Assembly: GCA_025356435.1 (NCBI GenBank)
Contig: JANXSY010000197.1
Location: 1-55,674 of the forward strand
Length of the DNA: 55,674 nt
DNA from: Isosphaeraceae bacterium
GTDB taxonomy: Bacteria > Planctomycetota > Planctomycetia > Isosphaerales > Isosphaeraceae
Reading direction: 5' to 3'
A program made the position numbers and the translations under genes. Within the stretch, counting starts at the first letter, position 1; every line of letters begins with the position of its first letter. The notes under the pieces were generated by a model that saw nothing but the letters and a program-made list of their open reading frames with translations, ran no database searches and was not told the origin of the DNA. Of this stretch, positions 44,247 through 53,117 are shown in pieces.

Positions 44247-44643
44247 AAGTTAGGCCCGGTTAGAGCCTCCCGTGGCGAGGTTCCGATTGGGTAACACCGT
44301 ATGTCCTGGCGGCTTCGACGTTGAGAGACGTTCATTATGAAAGGCAGGAGCATGCTGAGCAACGGCTGACATCGAGCGAATTAAATCAATAAAAACATTA
44401 TATATAAATAATCAATTTATTTACACGGAAGCCTTAGGTTGAATGAGTTTTTGCTTCCTCACAAATCGTCTTCAGTCTTTCTGAGGGGCACGCCGAGACG
44501 ATGTCAACGAGTGAAATGACCTCCTCGCGGCGAGATCGACCGGCCGGGACCGACGTTTTCCCTTCCCGCTTAGGGCCTGGTCCGTTAGAGTAGGGGGGGT
44601 TGGTCTGGGACCGTGATCCAGAGGACGATGCGGGAGGTCAGGG
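44247..44643. other. Intergenic region with AT-rich block
   Basis: About 400 nt between divergent genes. A block at 44380-44430 is strikingly AT-rich for this genome and contains several TATAAT-like sequences (TATATA, TAAATA). It may hold divergent promoters or mark the edge of an acquired segment. No gene was found. Confidence 0.45.
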
Positions 44644-45252
44644 ATGACGCTTTACGACGCGGCGATGATCGGGGTGGTGATCGGCGGGATGGTCTGGGGG
44701 GCTTGGAGGGGAATCGTCTGGCAACTGGCGAGCATCGGCTCGCTGGTACTGGGATATACCCTGGCTCACACGCTTTCCGATGACCTCGCGGCGCATTTTC
44801 CGGGAGATCCGGTGGTGTCTCGCGGCCTGGCGATGGTCGTGATCTATGCGTGCGTGTCGGCGGGCGTCTTCTTCGTGGCCTGGTTGGTGCGGGCGACCTT
44901 GCGAAAGCTCCAGTTCGAGTCGTATGACCGGCATCTCGGCATGGTGCTCGGCGGCGTCGAGGGGGCTCTCGTGGGGTTGGTGGCGACTCTCTTCGTCGTC
45001 AGCCTGGCCCCGCAGAGTCGCGGGCCGATCTTCAATAGTCCGTCGGGACGAGTCGTGGGGACGGTGATGAACTCGCTCGGTCCCGTCCTGCCGAGCGAAG
45101 CTCGCGACGTCTTGAAGCCCTTTTGGGAGGGCGAACGGGCGGTCGCGGCGAACGAGGACGTGCCGGATACGGGTCCGGCGAAGTCCGCAAACAACGATGA
45201 TTTCCGCACGAGTGAGGCAAATGGCCGAAGTCGAACGACTGAGCGTCGGTGA
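44644..45252 (+). CDS. CvpA family membrane protein
   Basis: 202 residues from ATG 44644, with GGGAGG 7 nt upstream. Four membrane helices in the CvpA arrangement: MIGVVIGGMVWGAWRGIVWQ, then LASIGSLVLGYTLAHTL, MVVIYACVSAGVFFVAWLV and LGMVLGGVEGALVGLVATLF. The last 60 residues are polar and unconserved. CvpA proteins affect colicin V production and envelope homeostasis in E. coli; here the function is inferred only by family. Its 3' end overlaps the S4-domain gene. Confidence 0.85.
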   Translation: MTLYDAAMIGVVIGGMVWGAWRGIVWQLASIGSLVLGYTLAHTLSDDLAAHFPGDPVVSRGLAMVVIYACVSAGVFFVAWLVRATLRKLQFESYDRHLGMVLGGVEGALVGLVATLFVVSLAPQSRGPIFNSPSGRVVGTVMNSLGPVLPSEARDVLKPFWEGERAVAANEDVPDTGPAKSANNDDFRTSEANGRSRTTERR

Positions 45253-45439
45253 CCGAGCAATCAATCTGACCCAGGTCTTGAAACTCTCCGGGTGGGTCAT
45301 GCACGGTGGTGAGGCCAAGGCGCTGATCGCTGATGGACGCGTGCGCGTCAACGGCGAGGTCGAATTGCGCAAGCGGAGACAGATGGCGCTCGGTGACACC
45401 GTTGTGCTTGAGGATGGCCCTTCGCTCATCCTTGTCTGA
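45221..45439 (+). CDS. S4-domain RNA-binding protein (YaaA/YbcJ-like)
   Basis: 72 residues from ATG 45221, with GAGG 4 nt upstream, nested in the 3' end of the CvpA gene. The S4 fold is visible: INLTQVLKLSGWVMHGGEAK, then LIADGRVRVNGEVELRKRRQ and GDTVVLEDG. Small single-domain S4 proteins of this type bind structured RNA, often with ribosome or RNA metabolism links. Overlap suggests translational coupling with CvpA; the PFK gene follows 31 nt downstream. Confidence 0.85.
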   Translation: MAEVERLSVGDRAINLTQVLKLSGWVMHGGEAKALIADGRVRVNGEVELRKRRQMALGDTVVLEDGPSLILV

Positions 45440-45470
45440 GCATTAACGGCCGGAGAGGGATTTGAACGCG

Positions 45471-46850
45471 ATGAAGAGAATCGGCATCCTTACCGCCGGC
45501 GGCGACACCCCGGCGCTCAACGCCACGATCGTTGGCGCGGTGGAACGGGCGAATCAGCATCGGGTCGAGGTGATCGGGATCATCAAGGGGTTCAGCGGCC
45601 TGCTCAACCCTCGCGTTCCCCACGTGCATCTCAACCCCTTGTTCCGCGCCATCCCCGAACTCGACGCGACGCGAGGCGGCACCATCCTCGGGGCGTCGCG
45701 TGACTATGTCGACGGCAACGACACCGAGATGATCAAGAAGGTGGCCGAGCGGCTCGGCAGGCTCAAGATCGACGGGCTCGTCTGCGTCGGTGGTGACGGC
45801 ACGCTCAACGGCATGCAGCCACTGCGCGAACACCTGCCGGTCGTCTTGGCCCCCAAGACGATCGACAACGACCTCGGCCTCAATTACCCCGGCGAACCGA
45901 ACGAGTGGAACCGGGTCGCCAGCGACAATTCGCGTGGGTACGAGTACGAGAAGAAGCCGGGGCGCGACTTCGGGCTCGACGAGATGGTGAACTTCGCCAC
46001 ACCCGGTTATGCGACGGCCGTTTACGTCACCTCGCTCAGCGTCCAGCGCATCCGGACGACGGCCGAGAGCCACCGGCGAATCGCGATCATCGAGGTGATG
46101 GGCCGCGACTGCGGCATGATCGCCCTGGGCACCGCCTACGGCCAGCCCGACATGATCTTGATCCCCGAGTCGCCGGTCGACCCAGGCCCGCTCGTCGAGC
46201 GCGTGATGTCGATCCTCGACGTGCAGAAGCACGCTGTCATCTGCGTCTCGGAGGGGATCGTCGACGTCGAGGGGAACAATCTCGGAGCCCTGACCGCGAG
46301 CAAAGATCCCGCCGGTAACGTCCAGTACAGCGGGGCCGCCGAGGCGGTGAAGCGCATCCTCGTCGACAAGATCGGCGACGCCTTCTTCACCAAGCAGCGA
46401 AGGAACGAGAGCGCTGACGCCGCGATCTTCGTCCGGAAGATCGGCCACACCCAGCGCGGCGGCCGTCCGATCCTCTTCGACCACTTCTACGCCTCGCAGC
46501 TCGGTGGCAAGGCCGTCGACCTCCTCCTGGGCGGCCACCATAACTGCGTCTCGACGCTTCAGTATCGCGACGGCTCGCTCTTCCTCGACAGCATCGACGC
46601 CAACAAGCTCCTCGACCGCTGGGGCAACATGCACGCCCGGCCCCTCTCGCCGACCTTCTACGATAGCCAGCGGTTCCTGCCGTCGGCGAAGGGCGTCAAC
46701 TATCTCCGGGCGATCTTCAGCAAGGCGCTCGGGGCCGACGACGTCGAGAGCATCCGCCACCTCTTCGATGGCGGCAACCTCGTCCATCCCTACGACTCAG
46801 TCAACGTCCACGTCAACCGGCGGATTCGCCGGATCGACCCCAACGAGTAA
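45471..46850 (+). CDS. 6-phosphofructokinase, divergent PFK-A type with mixed donor signature
   Basis: 459 residues from ATG 45471, preceded by AGAGGGA. It phosphorylates fructose-6-phosphate. The motifs are GILTAGGDTPALN (5-17), VCVGGDGTLNG (104-114), PKTIDND with catalytic Asp132 (128-134), and IEVMGRDCGMIAL (207-219). The Gly in GGDGT is the ATP-type residue, whereas Lys129 in PKTIDND is typical of PPi enzymes and of a subset of ATP enzymes, so the donor is unclear. About 30 extra residues (135-165) follow TIDND where others have GTDxTxGFDTA. C-terminal half has HTQRGGRPILFDHF. Likely transcribed with CvpA and S4 genes. Confidence 0.88.
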   Translation: MKRIGILTAGGDTPALNATIVGAVERANQHRVEVIGIIKGFSGLLNPRVPHVHLNPLFRAIPELDATRGGTILGASRDYVDGNDTEMIKKVAERLGRLKIDGLVCVGGDGTLNGMQPLREHLPVVLAPKTIDNDLGLNYPGEPNEWNRVASDNSRGYEYEKKPGRDFGLDEMVNFATPGYATAVYVTSLSVQRIRTTAESHRRIAIIEVMGRDCGMIALGTAYGQPDMILIPESPVDPGPLVERVMSILDVQKHAVICVSEGIVDVEGNNLGALTASKDPAGNVQYSGAAEAVKRILVDKIGDAFFTKQRRNESADAAIFVRKIGHTQRGGRPILFDHFYASQLGGKAVDLLLGGHHNCVSTLQYRDGSLFLDSIDANKLLDRWGNMHARPLSPTFYDSQRFLPSAKGVNYLRAIFSKALGADDVESIRHLFDGGNLVHPYDSVNVHVNRRIRRIDPNE

Positions 46851-47118
46851 ATCGCCCACGGTTCGATCGGTCGGCTCCGATCCAGATTTTCTCGGGACGG
46901 CCGGCGGTAAAAATCCGATCTTATTGGTCAAGGCGGGCGTCGTACCAGCACACGGTCGACGCCCGGTCTTTGACCCCGATCGCGCGAAAACAGGCCTCTT
47001 GGTTTCTGTCTTAAGCCGCTGAAATAAAACGATTTATTGCGAATTGGCACCTGGAAAAACGGACCGCTCTTCGCTGCATTGGGTTGGGGAGCGGGCTCAA
47101 CTTGTTGGGACTCAAAAC

Positions 47119-47364
47119 ATGGCGACCCGGATGAAGCGTCCAAACGGCGTGGACCTGGCCCCTTTGCCGACCCCGCCGCCGCTCCCACCCAACGCCAGCC
47201 CCGGAAGGCGCTGGCGGTTCCACCGCGACCTGGTGATCTACATCTCGAGCCGGACCGGGGTCTCTCAGCGCGTGCTGGCTGACGTCTTCGACCTCCCCCG
47301 CTCGCGGATCGCGGCGATCGTCAAAGATTTCGGCGGACTTTGCGGCCAACAGACCGCCCCGTGA
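47119..47364 (+). CDS. Small HTH protein, possible small terminase subunit
   Basis: 81 residues from ATG 47119. A Pro-rich N-terminus precedes a helix-turn-helix: DLVIYISSRTGVSQRVLADV, then FDLPRSRIAAIVKDF. Its place just before the large terminase suggests a DNA-recognition subunit for packaging; a regulatory role is equally possible. The short length prevents family assignment. No clear Shine-Dalgarno. Confidence 0.5.
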   Translation: MATRMKRPNGVDLAPLPTPPPLPPNASPGRRWRFHRDLVIYISSRTGVSQRVLADVFDLPRSRIAAIVKDFGGLCGQQTAP

Positions 47365-47480
47365 ACGACCGTCGCTCAGCCTCTCAAAAGGCGGATTGGC
47401 GTAAGGGAGCGGACAGAAACGTCAAATTTTCATACGCAGCGTAAATACGCGTCTACTTGACCTTTTGTGGCGTCTGCATT

Positions 47481-49049
47481 ATGGCTTTTTCGGCGAAGAA
47501 TCTGGCATTGGCGATCGTAGTGCCACCCTCTATCCACACCGCCCCGATCGACCTCGACAGCTCCGAACGCTTCACCGAATCATTAAAGCAAGCCACAGGG
47601 ATCGAGGTTTCGATCTCCGACCGGGCCGTTTGCGTGGGGCATCAATCGCCTTGGGAGATGTTTCGGAAGCTCCAGAAGGACCGACCGCCGATCGTGCTGG
47701 TGCTCGGGGCGCGGGGGACGGGCAAGTCTTACCTCTCCGCTCTTGACACGCACCTGACGAGCCTCAAGAGGGCTCGGCATGGCACCCGGGTGCTTGGGGG
47801 GAGTCGGTCGCAGTCCGAACAGATCTACAGAGCCTTGCGCGATTTCTCCGGGTTCTGGCCGGAGGCGGGAGGCGAAGACCCGGTGAAGGCGCTTCTCAAG
47901 TCAGAGGCGGTTTATCGGAACGGTTCTGAGGTCACGATCCTCGCTGCTTCGAGCACGAGCGTGCGCGGTCCGCACGTCCCCAGCCTGAAACTCGACGAGG
48001 TCGACGAGATCGACGTCGAGCATTTCGAGTCGGCGATGGGTATGTGCATGGAAATGCGAGGTTCGGGGGCCTCGATCGTGATGACCTCGACCTGGCATCG
48101 GATGAACGGCCCGATGTCGGGGCTGATCCATCGCGCAAGGGGGGGAGAATTCCCGATCTTCTCGTTCTGCATCTTTGAAGTGCTCGAGCGCTGTCCCGAC
48201 GAACGATCAGGGCCGAATTGCGAGAAATGCCCGACCTGCCCGATCCAGAAATACTGCCATGACGTTCCCTCGGGGGTTACGCCGAAGGCCAAGCGATCGA
48301 GTGGCCATTATTCGATCAACGCGCTGATCCAGAAGTTGAAGATGGTCAGCGCGCGGACATTTGAATCCGATTACCTGTGCAAGGGGCCGAAGGCTGACGG
48401 CCTCTGGTTCCCCGATTTCAGCACCGAGACGCATGTCTCCGAGTCGGCCGACTGCGACCCGAATGCGCCGGTCTACGTCGCCATCGATTCGGGCGTGTTC
48501 ACCGGCGCGGTCTACTTCCAGGTCACGCGAGACGCTCGGGAGCCCGGGGTGAAGGATCGCGTGAACGTCTTCGCTGACTACCTCATGGAGGGGGGGACGG
48601 CGGAGTCGAACGCCCTGGCGATCAAGGACGTCGCGATGCGTTTCGGTCACGGGCGGATGGACCGGATCTCGACCGACCCGGCCGGGGGGTCGAGGAGCCC
48701 TCTGGGCGTGACGGTGATGGCCGAATATATCCGCGCCGGCCTGCGGCCCCTGGAGCGCTGGCCGATCGGCTCGGTGGCTGACGGGCTGAGCCTGCTCGAA
48801 TCGTTCACGAACCCGGCCGATGGCCCGCCGAGGCTCATCATCCACCCCCGATGCGAGTCGACTATCCTTGCGATGCAGTCGTATCGCCGGGCGAAGAGGG
48901 GGGGGCAGTGGCGGGACTTTCCCGAAGATCCGCAGCATCCGTATGAGGAGCTGGTCGACTCGCTCCGCGGGGGGTTGCGGCTCCACTACCCCGAGGGGCG
49001 CGTGCCGCAGTCCACCTTCCCACGAATCTCGGCCCGACAGGTCTTTTGA
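47481..49049 (+). CDS. Phage terminase large subunit
   Basis: 522 residues from ATG 47481 (a TTG at 47457 is alternative). N-terminal ATPase: Walker A GARGTGKS at 76-83, VLGGSRSQSEQIYRAL, Walker B SLKLDEVDEID at 168-178, and TSTWHRMNG as coupling motif. C-terminal RNase H-like nuclease: VYVAIDSGVFTGAVYF and MDRISTDPAGGS, with acidic residues. Between them a Cys cluster (CPDERSGPNCEKCPTCPIQ plus a following Cys) may bind zinc. It cuts and pumps DNA into proheads. The stop overlaps the portal start (TGATG). Confidence 0.9.
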   Translation: MAFSAKNLALAIVVPPSIHTAPIDLDSSERFTESLKQATGIEVSISDRAVCVGHQSPWEMFRKLQKDRPPIVLVLGARGTGKSYLSALDTHLTSLKRARHGTRVLGGSRSQSEQIYRALRDFSGFWPEAGGEDPVKALLKSEAVYRNGSEVTILAASSTSVRGPHVPSLKLDEVDEIDVEHFESAMGMCMEMRGSGASIVMTSTWHRMNGPMSGLIHRARGGEFPIFSFCIFEVLERCPDERSGPNCEKCPTCPIQKYCHDVPSGVTPKAKRSSGHYSINALIQKLKMVSARTFESDYLCKGPKADGLWFPDFSTETHVSESADCDPNAPVYVAIDSGVFTGAVYFQVTRDAREPGVKDRVNVFADYLMEGGTAESNALAIKDVAMRFGHGRMDRISTDPAGGSRSPLGVTVMAEYIRAGLRPLERWPIGSVADGLSLLESFTNPADGPPRLIIHPRCESTILAMQSYRRAKRGGQWRDFPEDPQHPYEELVDSLRGGLRLHYPEGRVPQSTFPRISARQVF

Positions 49050-50620
49050 TGACAAACGACGACGAACCGATCGACTTGATTGGACGACGCCATCCAGAAT
49101 GGCGTGAACACCAACTCCGCTGGCGATGGATGCTCGACTCGCTCGAAGGGGGCGAGCGCTATCGTCAGGCGGTCTACGGCTATGACCGGCGCGGCCTGCC
49201 GATCCGCAACATGATCCGCCACAAGCGTGAATACCCTGACCCTCGCGAGGGGGCGAGCGCCGCCTGGGACCTCCCCGGCGTTTGGGCCTCGGGCAATAAT
49301 GCTCCGCCCGGCGTGACGGGGAGCGACCCTGCCGGCCTCGCCACCGACGATGATTACGAACTCAGGCGCGCCCGGACGCCGATCCCCACGTTCCTCGCCG
49401 AGACGCTCGACACCCACCTGTCAAGAATCTATGCGCGTGAGGTGAAGCGTGTCGGCCCGGAGGAGCTTGCGAGATGGTGGGCCGATGTTGACGGCTGCGG
49501 CACCACGATCGACCAGTGGATGACCGAGTCGGTCGCCCCCTTGCTCCTGAGCCTTGGCCAGCTCGATATTCTCATGGACCATCCCCCCGCGCCCGATGGG
49601 GAGGAGATCGAGACGCGGGCCGATGTGAACCGCCTTGGTCTTGACCGATGCGTTGCCTCGTACATCCTCCCCGAAAACATGCTCTGGTGGCGGCTCGACC
49701 CCACGGGCAAGCGGTACGAAGTTTGCCTCGTCTGCGAGTTTCACGAGACCGACGGCGGCTCGGTGCCTTACTTCCGCATCTGGACCGACTGCGAGTCGAC
49801 CCTCTACGACGCGGAGGGGGAACGCCTCTCTTCGACGCCTCACCCGTTCGGAAGGGTGCCGATTGTCCGCGTTTTCGATCGACGCAAGCCGCGCTGCAAG
49901 AACATCGGCCAGTCGCGATATGAGGGAGTCGCCGAGCGTCAGCGCGAGTACTATAACCGCGATTCCGAACTGATCCTCTCCGACACGACCCAGGCCCATC
50001 CCTTGCTCCAGGGGCCGGAAGACTTCGTACAGGCTGACGGCACGATCCCGATCGGGCCGAGTTGGCTCTTGCCCAAGAAGAAGAACACGGCGGGCGGCTC
50101 GTCGACCTATGAAGGATTCGAGGTCGTCAACTTCCCGAAAGATACCGCCGAGTCGATCCGCAAGAACAAGGCCGACCTCCGCGACGATGTCGATCGCGAC
50201 ACCGCGCTGGTCAAGCAGTCGACGCGCGACGGCGGGCCGCAGTCGGGCCTCTCGAAGGCGATGGATCATGTCGACGGGAACAACCGCCTGGCGAAGATCG
50301 CCAAGATGCTCGGCCGCGCTGAGCGGGTCGTCGTCGAGATGGCGCTGACGATCCTGCACGACGGCCGGCCCGAGGTGGCGGTGCTCGATGGGATCGAGAT
50401 CACCTATCCGACCGAGTTTGACCTCTTCACGGCGAGCGACCTGGCCTCGACGACCGGCGAGTTCCAGTCGATCGCGGCCAAAGCCGGCAGTCTTCCGATC
50501 ACCGAGGGGCTGATGCTCAGCCGACTCATGCGGCTCTGCATGCCCGGCCTGAGCGCGGGCCAGTATGCTGAGTGCGACAGTGAGATTGATGGCTATCTCA
50601 AGGCCCATGTGGCCCCGTAA
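49049..50620 (+). CDS. Phage portal protein
   Basis: 523 residues from ATG 49049, overlapping the terminase stop by one base. It shows a portal-like layout: a helical N-terminus, PIPTFLAETLDTHLSRIYAR, a strand-rich core (ASYILPENMLWWRL, CLVCEFHE), a PRCKNIGQSRYEGVAERQRE segment, and a long stem/crown helix region including DRDTALVKQSTRDGGPQSGL and LGRAERVVVEMALTI. Position between terminase and capsid supports the call. Family is DUF4055/SPP1-like by pattern, not certain. Confidence 0.8.
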   Translation: MTNDDEPIDLIGRRHPEWREHQLRWRWMLDSLEGGERYRQAVYGYDRRGLPIRNMIRHKREYPDPREGASAAWDLPGVWASGNNAPPGVTGSDPAGLATDDDYELRRARTPIPTFLAETLDTHLSRIYAREVKRVGPEELARWWADVDGCGTTIDQWMTESVAPLLLSLGQLDILMDHPPAPDGEEIETRADVNRLGLDRCVASYILPENMLWWRLDPTGKRYEVCLVCEFHETDGGSVPYFRIWTDCESTLYDAEGERLSSTPHPFGRVPIVRVFDRRKPRCKNIGQSRYEGVAERQREYYNRDSELILSDTTQAHPLLQGPEDFVQADGTIPIGPSWLLPKKKNTAGGSSTYEGFEVVNFPKDTAESIRKNKADLRDDVDRDTALVKQSTRDGGPQSGLSKAMDHVDGNNRLAKIAKMLGRAERVVVEMALTILHDGRPEVAVLDGIEITYPTEFDLFTASDLASTTGEFQSIAAKAGSLPITEGLMLSRLMRLCMPGLSAGQYAECDSEIDGYLKAHVAP

Positions 50621-50684
50621 TGACGGCGGAAGTGAGCGGGATTGGATCTTGTAACCGCTTTCAAGTCCTGATGATAGGGCCGAG

Positions 50685-50897
50685 ATGGCCACGAGAAAGC
50701 GGCCGAGCCTGCCGGAGAGGGTGTGGGGACGACCGCGTGTCGGTCCCGGATGCCGAATGGCCGTCTCAATGGAACCGGAAACGATGGGCAACCTCATCCC
50801 GCTCTGCTCGGCGATGGCCCTGGTATTGGTCGGGCTCGCGTTGATGCTGACCGTCGTCGTGCCGATGGTGTTCGGTCTCTTCGGTGGCCGACGTTGA
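50685..50897 (+). CDS. Small phage membrane protein
   Basis: Up to 70 residues; ATGs in frame at 50685, 50769 and 50784. The C-terminal part forms one membrane helix (IPLCSAMALVLVGLALMLTV) and ends LFGGRR. It might be a holin-like or head-associated membrane peptide. The region 50632-50684 has no gene. The real start is undecided. Confidence 0.45.
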   Translation: MATRKRPSLPERVWGRPRVGPGCRMAVSMEPETMGNLIPLCSAMALVLVGLALMLTVVVPMVFGLFGGRR

Positions 50898-50913
50898 AAG
50901 AAAGAGTTCGCCC

Positions 50914-51540
50914 ATGAGTCTGCCCTCGATCGAAAGCGACGCCGATCCCAAGACCGGCCTTTCCGACCCCGGCGACGAGATGGTTTCCGTCTCCCGCTCT
51001 GAACTGGAGGAGCTGCGGGCGCTGGTGCGATCGCCCGGGCCGTTGGCCGTCGTCGACGCCCCGGTGATCGAAGCGGCATCCGGTCGTGAAGAGGAGCTGA
51101 CGCAGGAGTTGAAGGTGCGCGACAGGAGGGTTGCCGACCTTGAATCGGCCTATCGCAAAGCCTTGCGAGACCGAGAGCTGGCGACCGCGCTGGCCGGGAA
51201 GCCGCTGGTTTCTGGTGCTGTCAGTCAGTTAATCACGCTCTGGCGCGATGATTTCGACGTGTATGAAGAGTCGGGTGAATACAAGGTCGCGAGCCGAGAC
51301 GGTCGCACGGTGGCCCAGTGGGTCGGCGAGCGGCTCGAAGGCATCGACTTTGCCCACTTCCGCCTGCCCGCGTCTCGTGGCGGTGCCGGGTCGAGGGGCC
51401 TGAGCCAGTCGGGTGTGTCGATCGGCAACGACGTGGGGCCTCGGACGCTTGGCGAGGCCGTCGTGTCGCAGTGGCGTGAGTCGACTCCCGCCCGGGTCGG
51501 TGCCCCCCAGGGGCCGTCCGGGTGGGGCCGCCGACGTTGA
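50914..51540 (+). CDS. Putative scaffold protein
   Basis: 208 residues from ATG 50914 (AAAGAAAGAG upstream). Acidic N-terminus, then a coiled coil (ELEELRALVRSPG, EELTQELKVRDRRVADLESA) and a more structured C-terminal half, as in phage scaffold proteins. Its position directly before the capsid gene supports this. No protease domain. Sequence identity to a known family was not recognised. Confidence 0.65.
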   Translation: MSLPSIESDADPKTGLSDPGDEMVSVSRSELEELRALVRSPGPLAVVDAPVIEAASGREEELTQELKVRDRRVADLESAYRKALRDRELATALAGKPLVSGAVSQLITLWRDDFDVYEESGEYKVASRDGRTVAQWVGERLEGIDFAHFRLPASRGGAGSRGLSQSGVSIGNDVGPRTLGEAVVSQWRESTPARVGAPQGPSGWGRRR

Positions 51541-51660
51541 TCGTTCTGTTGGTCTTGCAGTTGTTGATCTCTTTACTATTTGTGTCGCCAGTTCGAGGCC
51601 GCCCCGTCGGGCGAACTTCGCGGCGATAGGCGACCTCGCTCTTTAGTGGAGTTTGTTCTC

Positions 51661-52803
51661 ATGCCGAATGCCTACCTCCAAGGTATCCAGGGCGCGTTCG
51701 ACAACCAGGCCCAGATTCGCAACGACATCTATGCGGTGACGTCGAACTGGTTCGTGAACCGGTGCCCGGTCGTGACGCGGACGCCCCGCCTCCCGGTGGG
51801 CTCGACGACGTTCACCATGATCAAGCGTGGTTTTCGCTCCCGAGTCGCCGCGCTGGCGGCCCCGATCGCCCTGGCTGACACGCAGGTTACCCTCGTCGAC
51901 GCCAGCCCGTTCATGAACGGCGACGTGCTCGAGCTGGCCTCGGGCGAACGTGTCGAGCTGACCAACGATCCGAACTCGACGACGAACATCGTTTCGGTGC
52001 GCCGGGGCGTCGAAGGCACGACCATTGCCGCCGGCGCGGTCAACGATGTGGTCCGCCTGATCTCGAACAGCCGGACGGGCAACGAGATCAATCAGAACGG
52101 CATCGCCTTCCGGCCGGTCGGGGTCGCGCAGTTCTGCCAGACCTGGCAGCATCCCGTGCAGATTGGCGGCTCGCTCCAGGCCTCGGCCTCTTATGCGGGC
52201 GTCAAGGGAGCCTCGACGCCGTTCGAGCAGAACAAGATGATCGCCCTTCAGAACCTCATGGACGACATGGAGGTTTCGTCGTACTACGGCCGGGGCGAAG
52301 ATCCCGCGGTCACGTCGAGGCCAAAGCAGAAGGGCCTGAAGGCGCTGCTCGTCACCAACAACACGGCGACACCCACGAACGCCGGGTCGTATACGGCGAG
52401 CGATTTCATCCACGACACGCTCGAACGGTGCCGGGTCAACGGCGGCGATCCCGACGTCTTGATCCTGTCGAGCAACTTCATGAGCGGCCTGGCGACCTGG
52501 GGACAGGCGGTGCAGAAGATCGACGCGGGGAGCAACGTTTTCGGCACGCCGATCAACGTCTTCGAGGCCCCGTTCCTGGGCGGCGTCTCGATCATCGAGG
52601 CCCCGCTCCTGAAGCCCTATACGGCGATCGCTCTGACCTCCTGCGAGGTCCGGATGCGGATGAAGCGCAACGAGTTCTGGAACCCCCGCGGCTCGCGCGG
52701 CGACGCCTTCGAGGGAGACTGGATGGCCGAGGGGGCTATCGAGGTCGAAAACGAGGCTTATCACGCCTGGGTTGAGGGGATCACGGCCTTCTCCGCCACC
52801 TGA
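51661..52803 (+). CDS. Phage major capsid protein, SU10-type (HK97 fold)
   Basis: 380 residues from ATG 51661. Start MPNAYLQGIQGAFDNQAQIR fits capsid N-termini; the SU10/DUF5309-like pattern includes GNEINQNGIAFRPVGVAQFC, TWQHPVQIGGSLQASASYAG, MDDMEVSSYYGRGEDPA and the late NVFGTPINVFEAPFLGG followed by IEAPLL. It self-assembles into the head shell. A gap of 120 nt from the scaffold gene may hold a promoter. Confidence 0.85.
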   Translation: MPNAYLQGIQGAFDNQAQIRNDIYAVTSNWFVNRCPVVTRTPRLPVGSTTFTMIKRGFRSRVAALAAPIALADTQVTLVDASPFMNGDVLELASGERVELTNDPNSTTNIVSVRRGVEGTTIAAGAVNDVVRLISNSRTGNEINQNGIAFRPVGVAQFCQTWQHPVQIGGSLQASASYAGVKGASTPFEQNKMIALQNLMDDMEVSSYYGRGEDPAVTSRPKQKGLKALLVTNNTATPTNAGSYTASDFIHDTLERCRVNGGDPDVLILSSNFMSGLATWGQAVQKIDAGSNVFGTPINVFEAPFLGGVSIIEAPLLKPYTAIALTSCEVRMRMKRNEFWNPRGSRGDAFEGDWMAEGAIEVENEAYHAWVEGITAFSAT

Positions 52804-52841
52804 GCGACGATCTCTCTCCCTCCTGAAGAAGGTCGATCACG

Positions 52842-53117
52842 ATGAGTAATGTCTACGTTTTTCCCGGTCATAAATCGTTCTCCGCTCGGGCCGTGTCGGA
52901 CCTGGGTCTGAATGCCCAGACGATGAAGGGCAAGACTCCCTCGGCGCTCGCCGCACTGGCACGACTCTGTGCTCAGGCGTCGACCGCCCCGCCGGCGAAC
53001 GTCGCCGGAATCCTTCTGAAGGCGGCGGCCTTTCGCGACCAGTTGCTGGCCGCTGGCCATGCCGCCGACCTGATGATCGCCGAGGTCACGCTCGCCCGCC
53101 CGCCCATCCATCCGTGA
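52842..53117 (+). CDS. Phage structural hypothetical
   Basis: 91 residues from ATG 52842. Starts MSNVYVFPGHKSFSARAVSD; mostly helical with PSALAALARLCAQASTAP. Located after the capsid gene, where head-stabilising or decoration proteins occur. Stop overlaps the next GTG by 4 nt. Family not recognised. Confidence 0.55.
   Translation: MSNVYVFPGHKSFSARAVSDLGLNAQTMKGKTPSALAALARLCAQASTAPPANVAGILLKAAAFRDQLLAAGHAADLMIAEVTLARPPIHP

Noticed and set aside
45426-46787. 453-codon open frame on the minus strand
   Set aside because: Antisense to the PFK gene; low-complexity Asp/Glu/Val composition typical of shadow frames.
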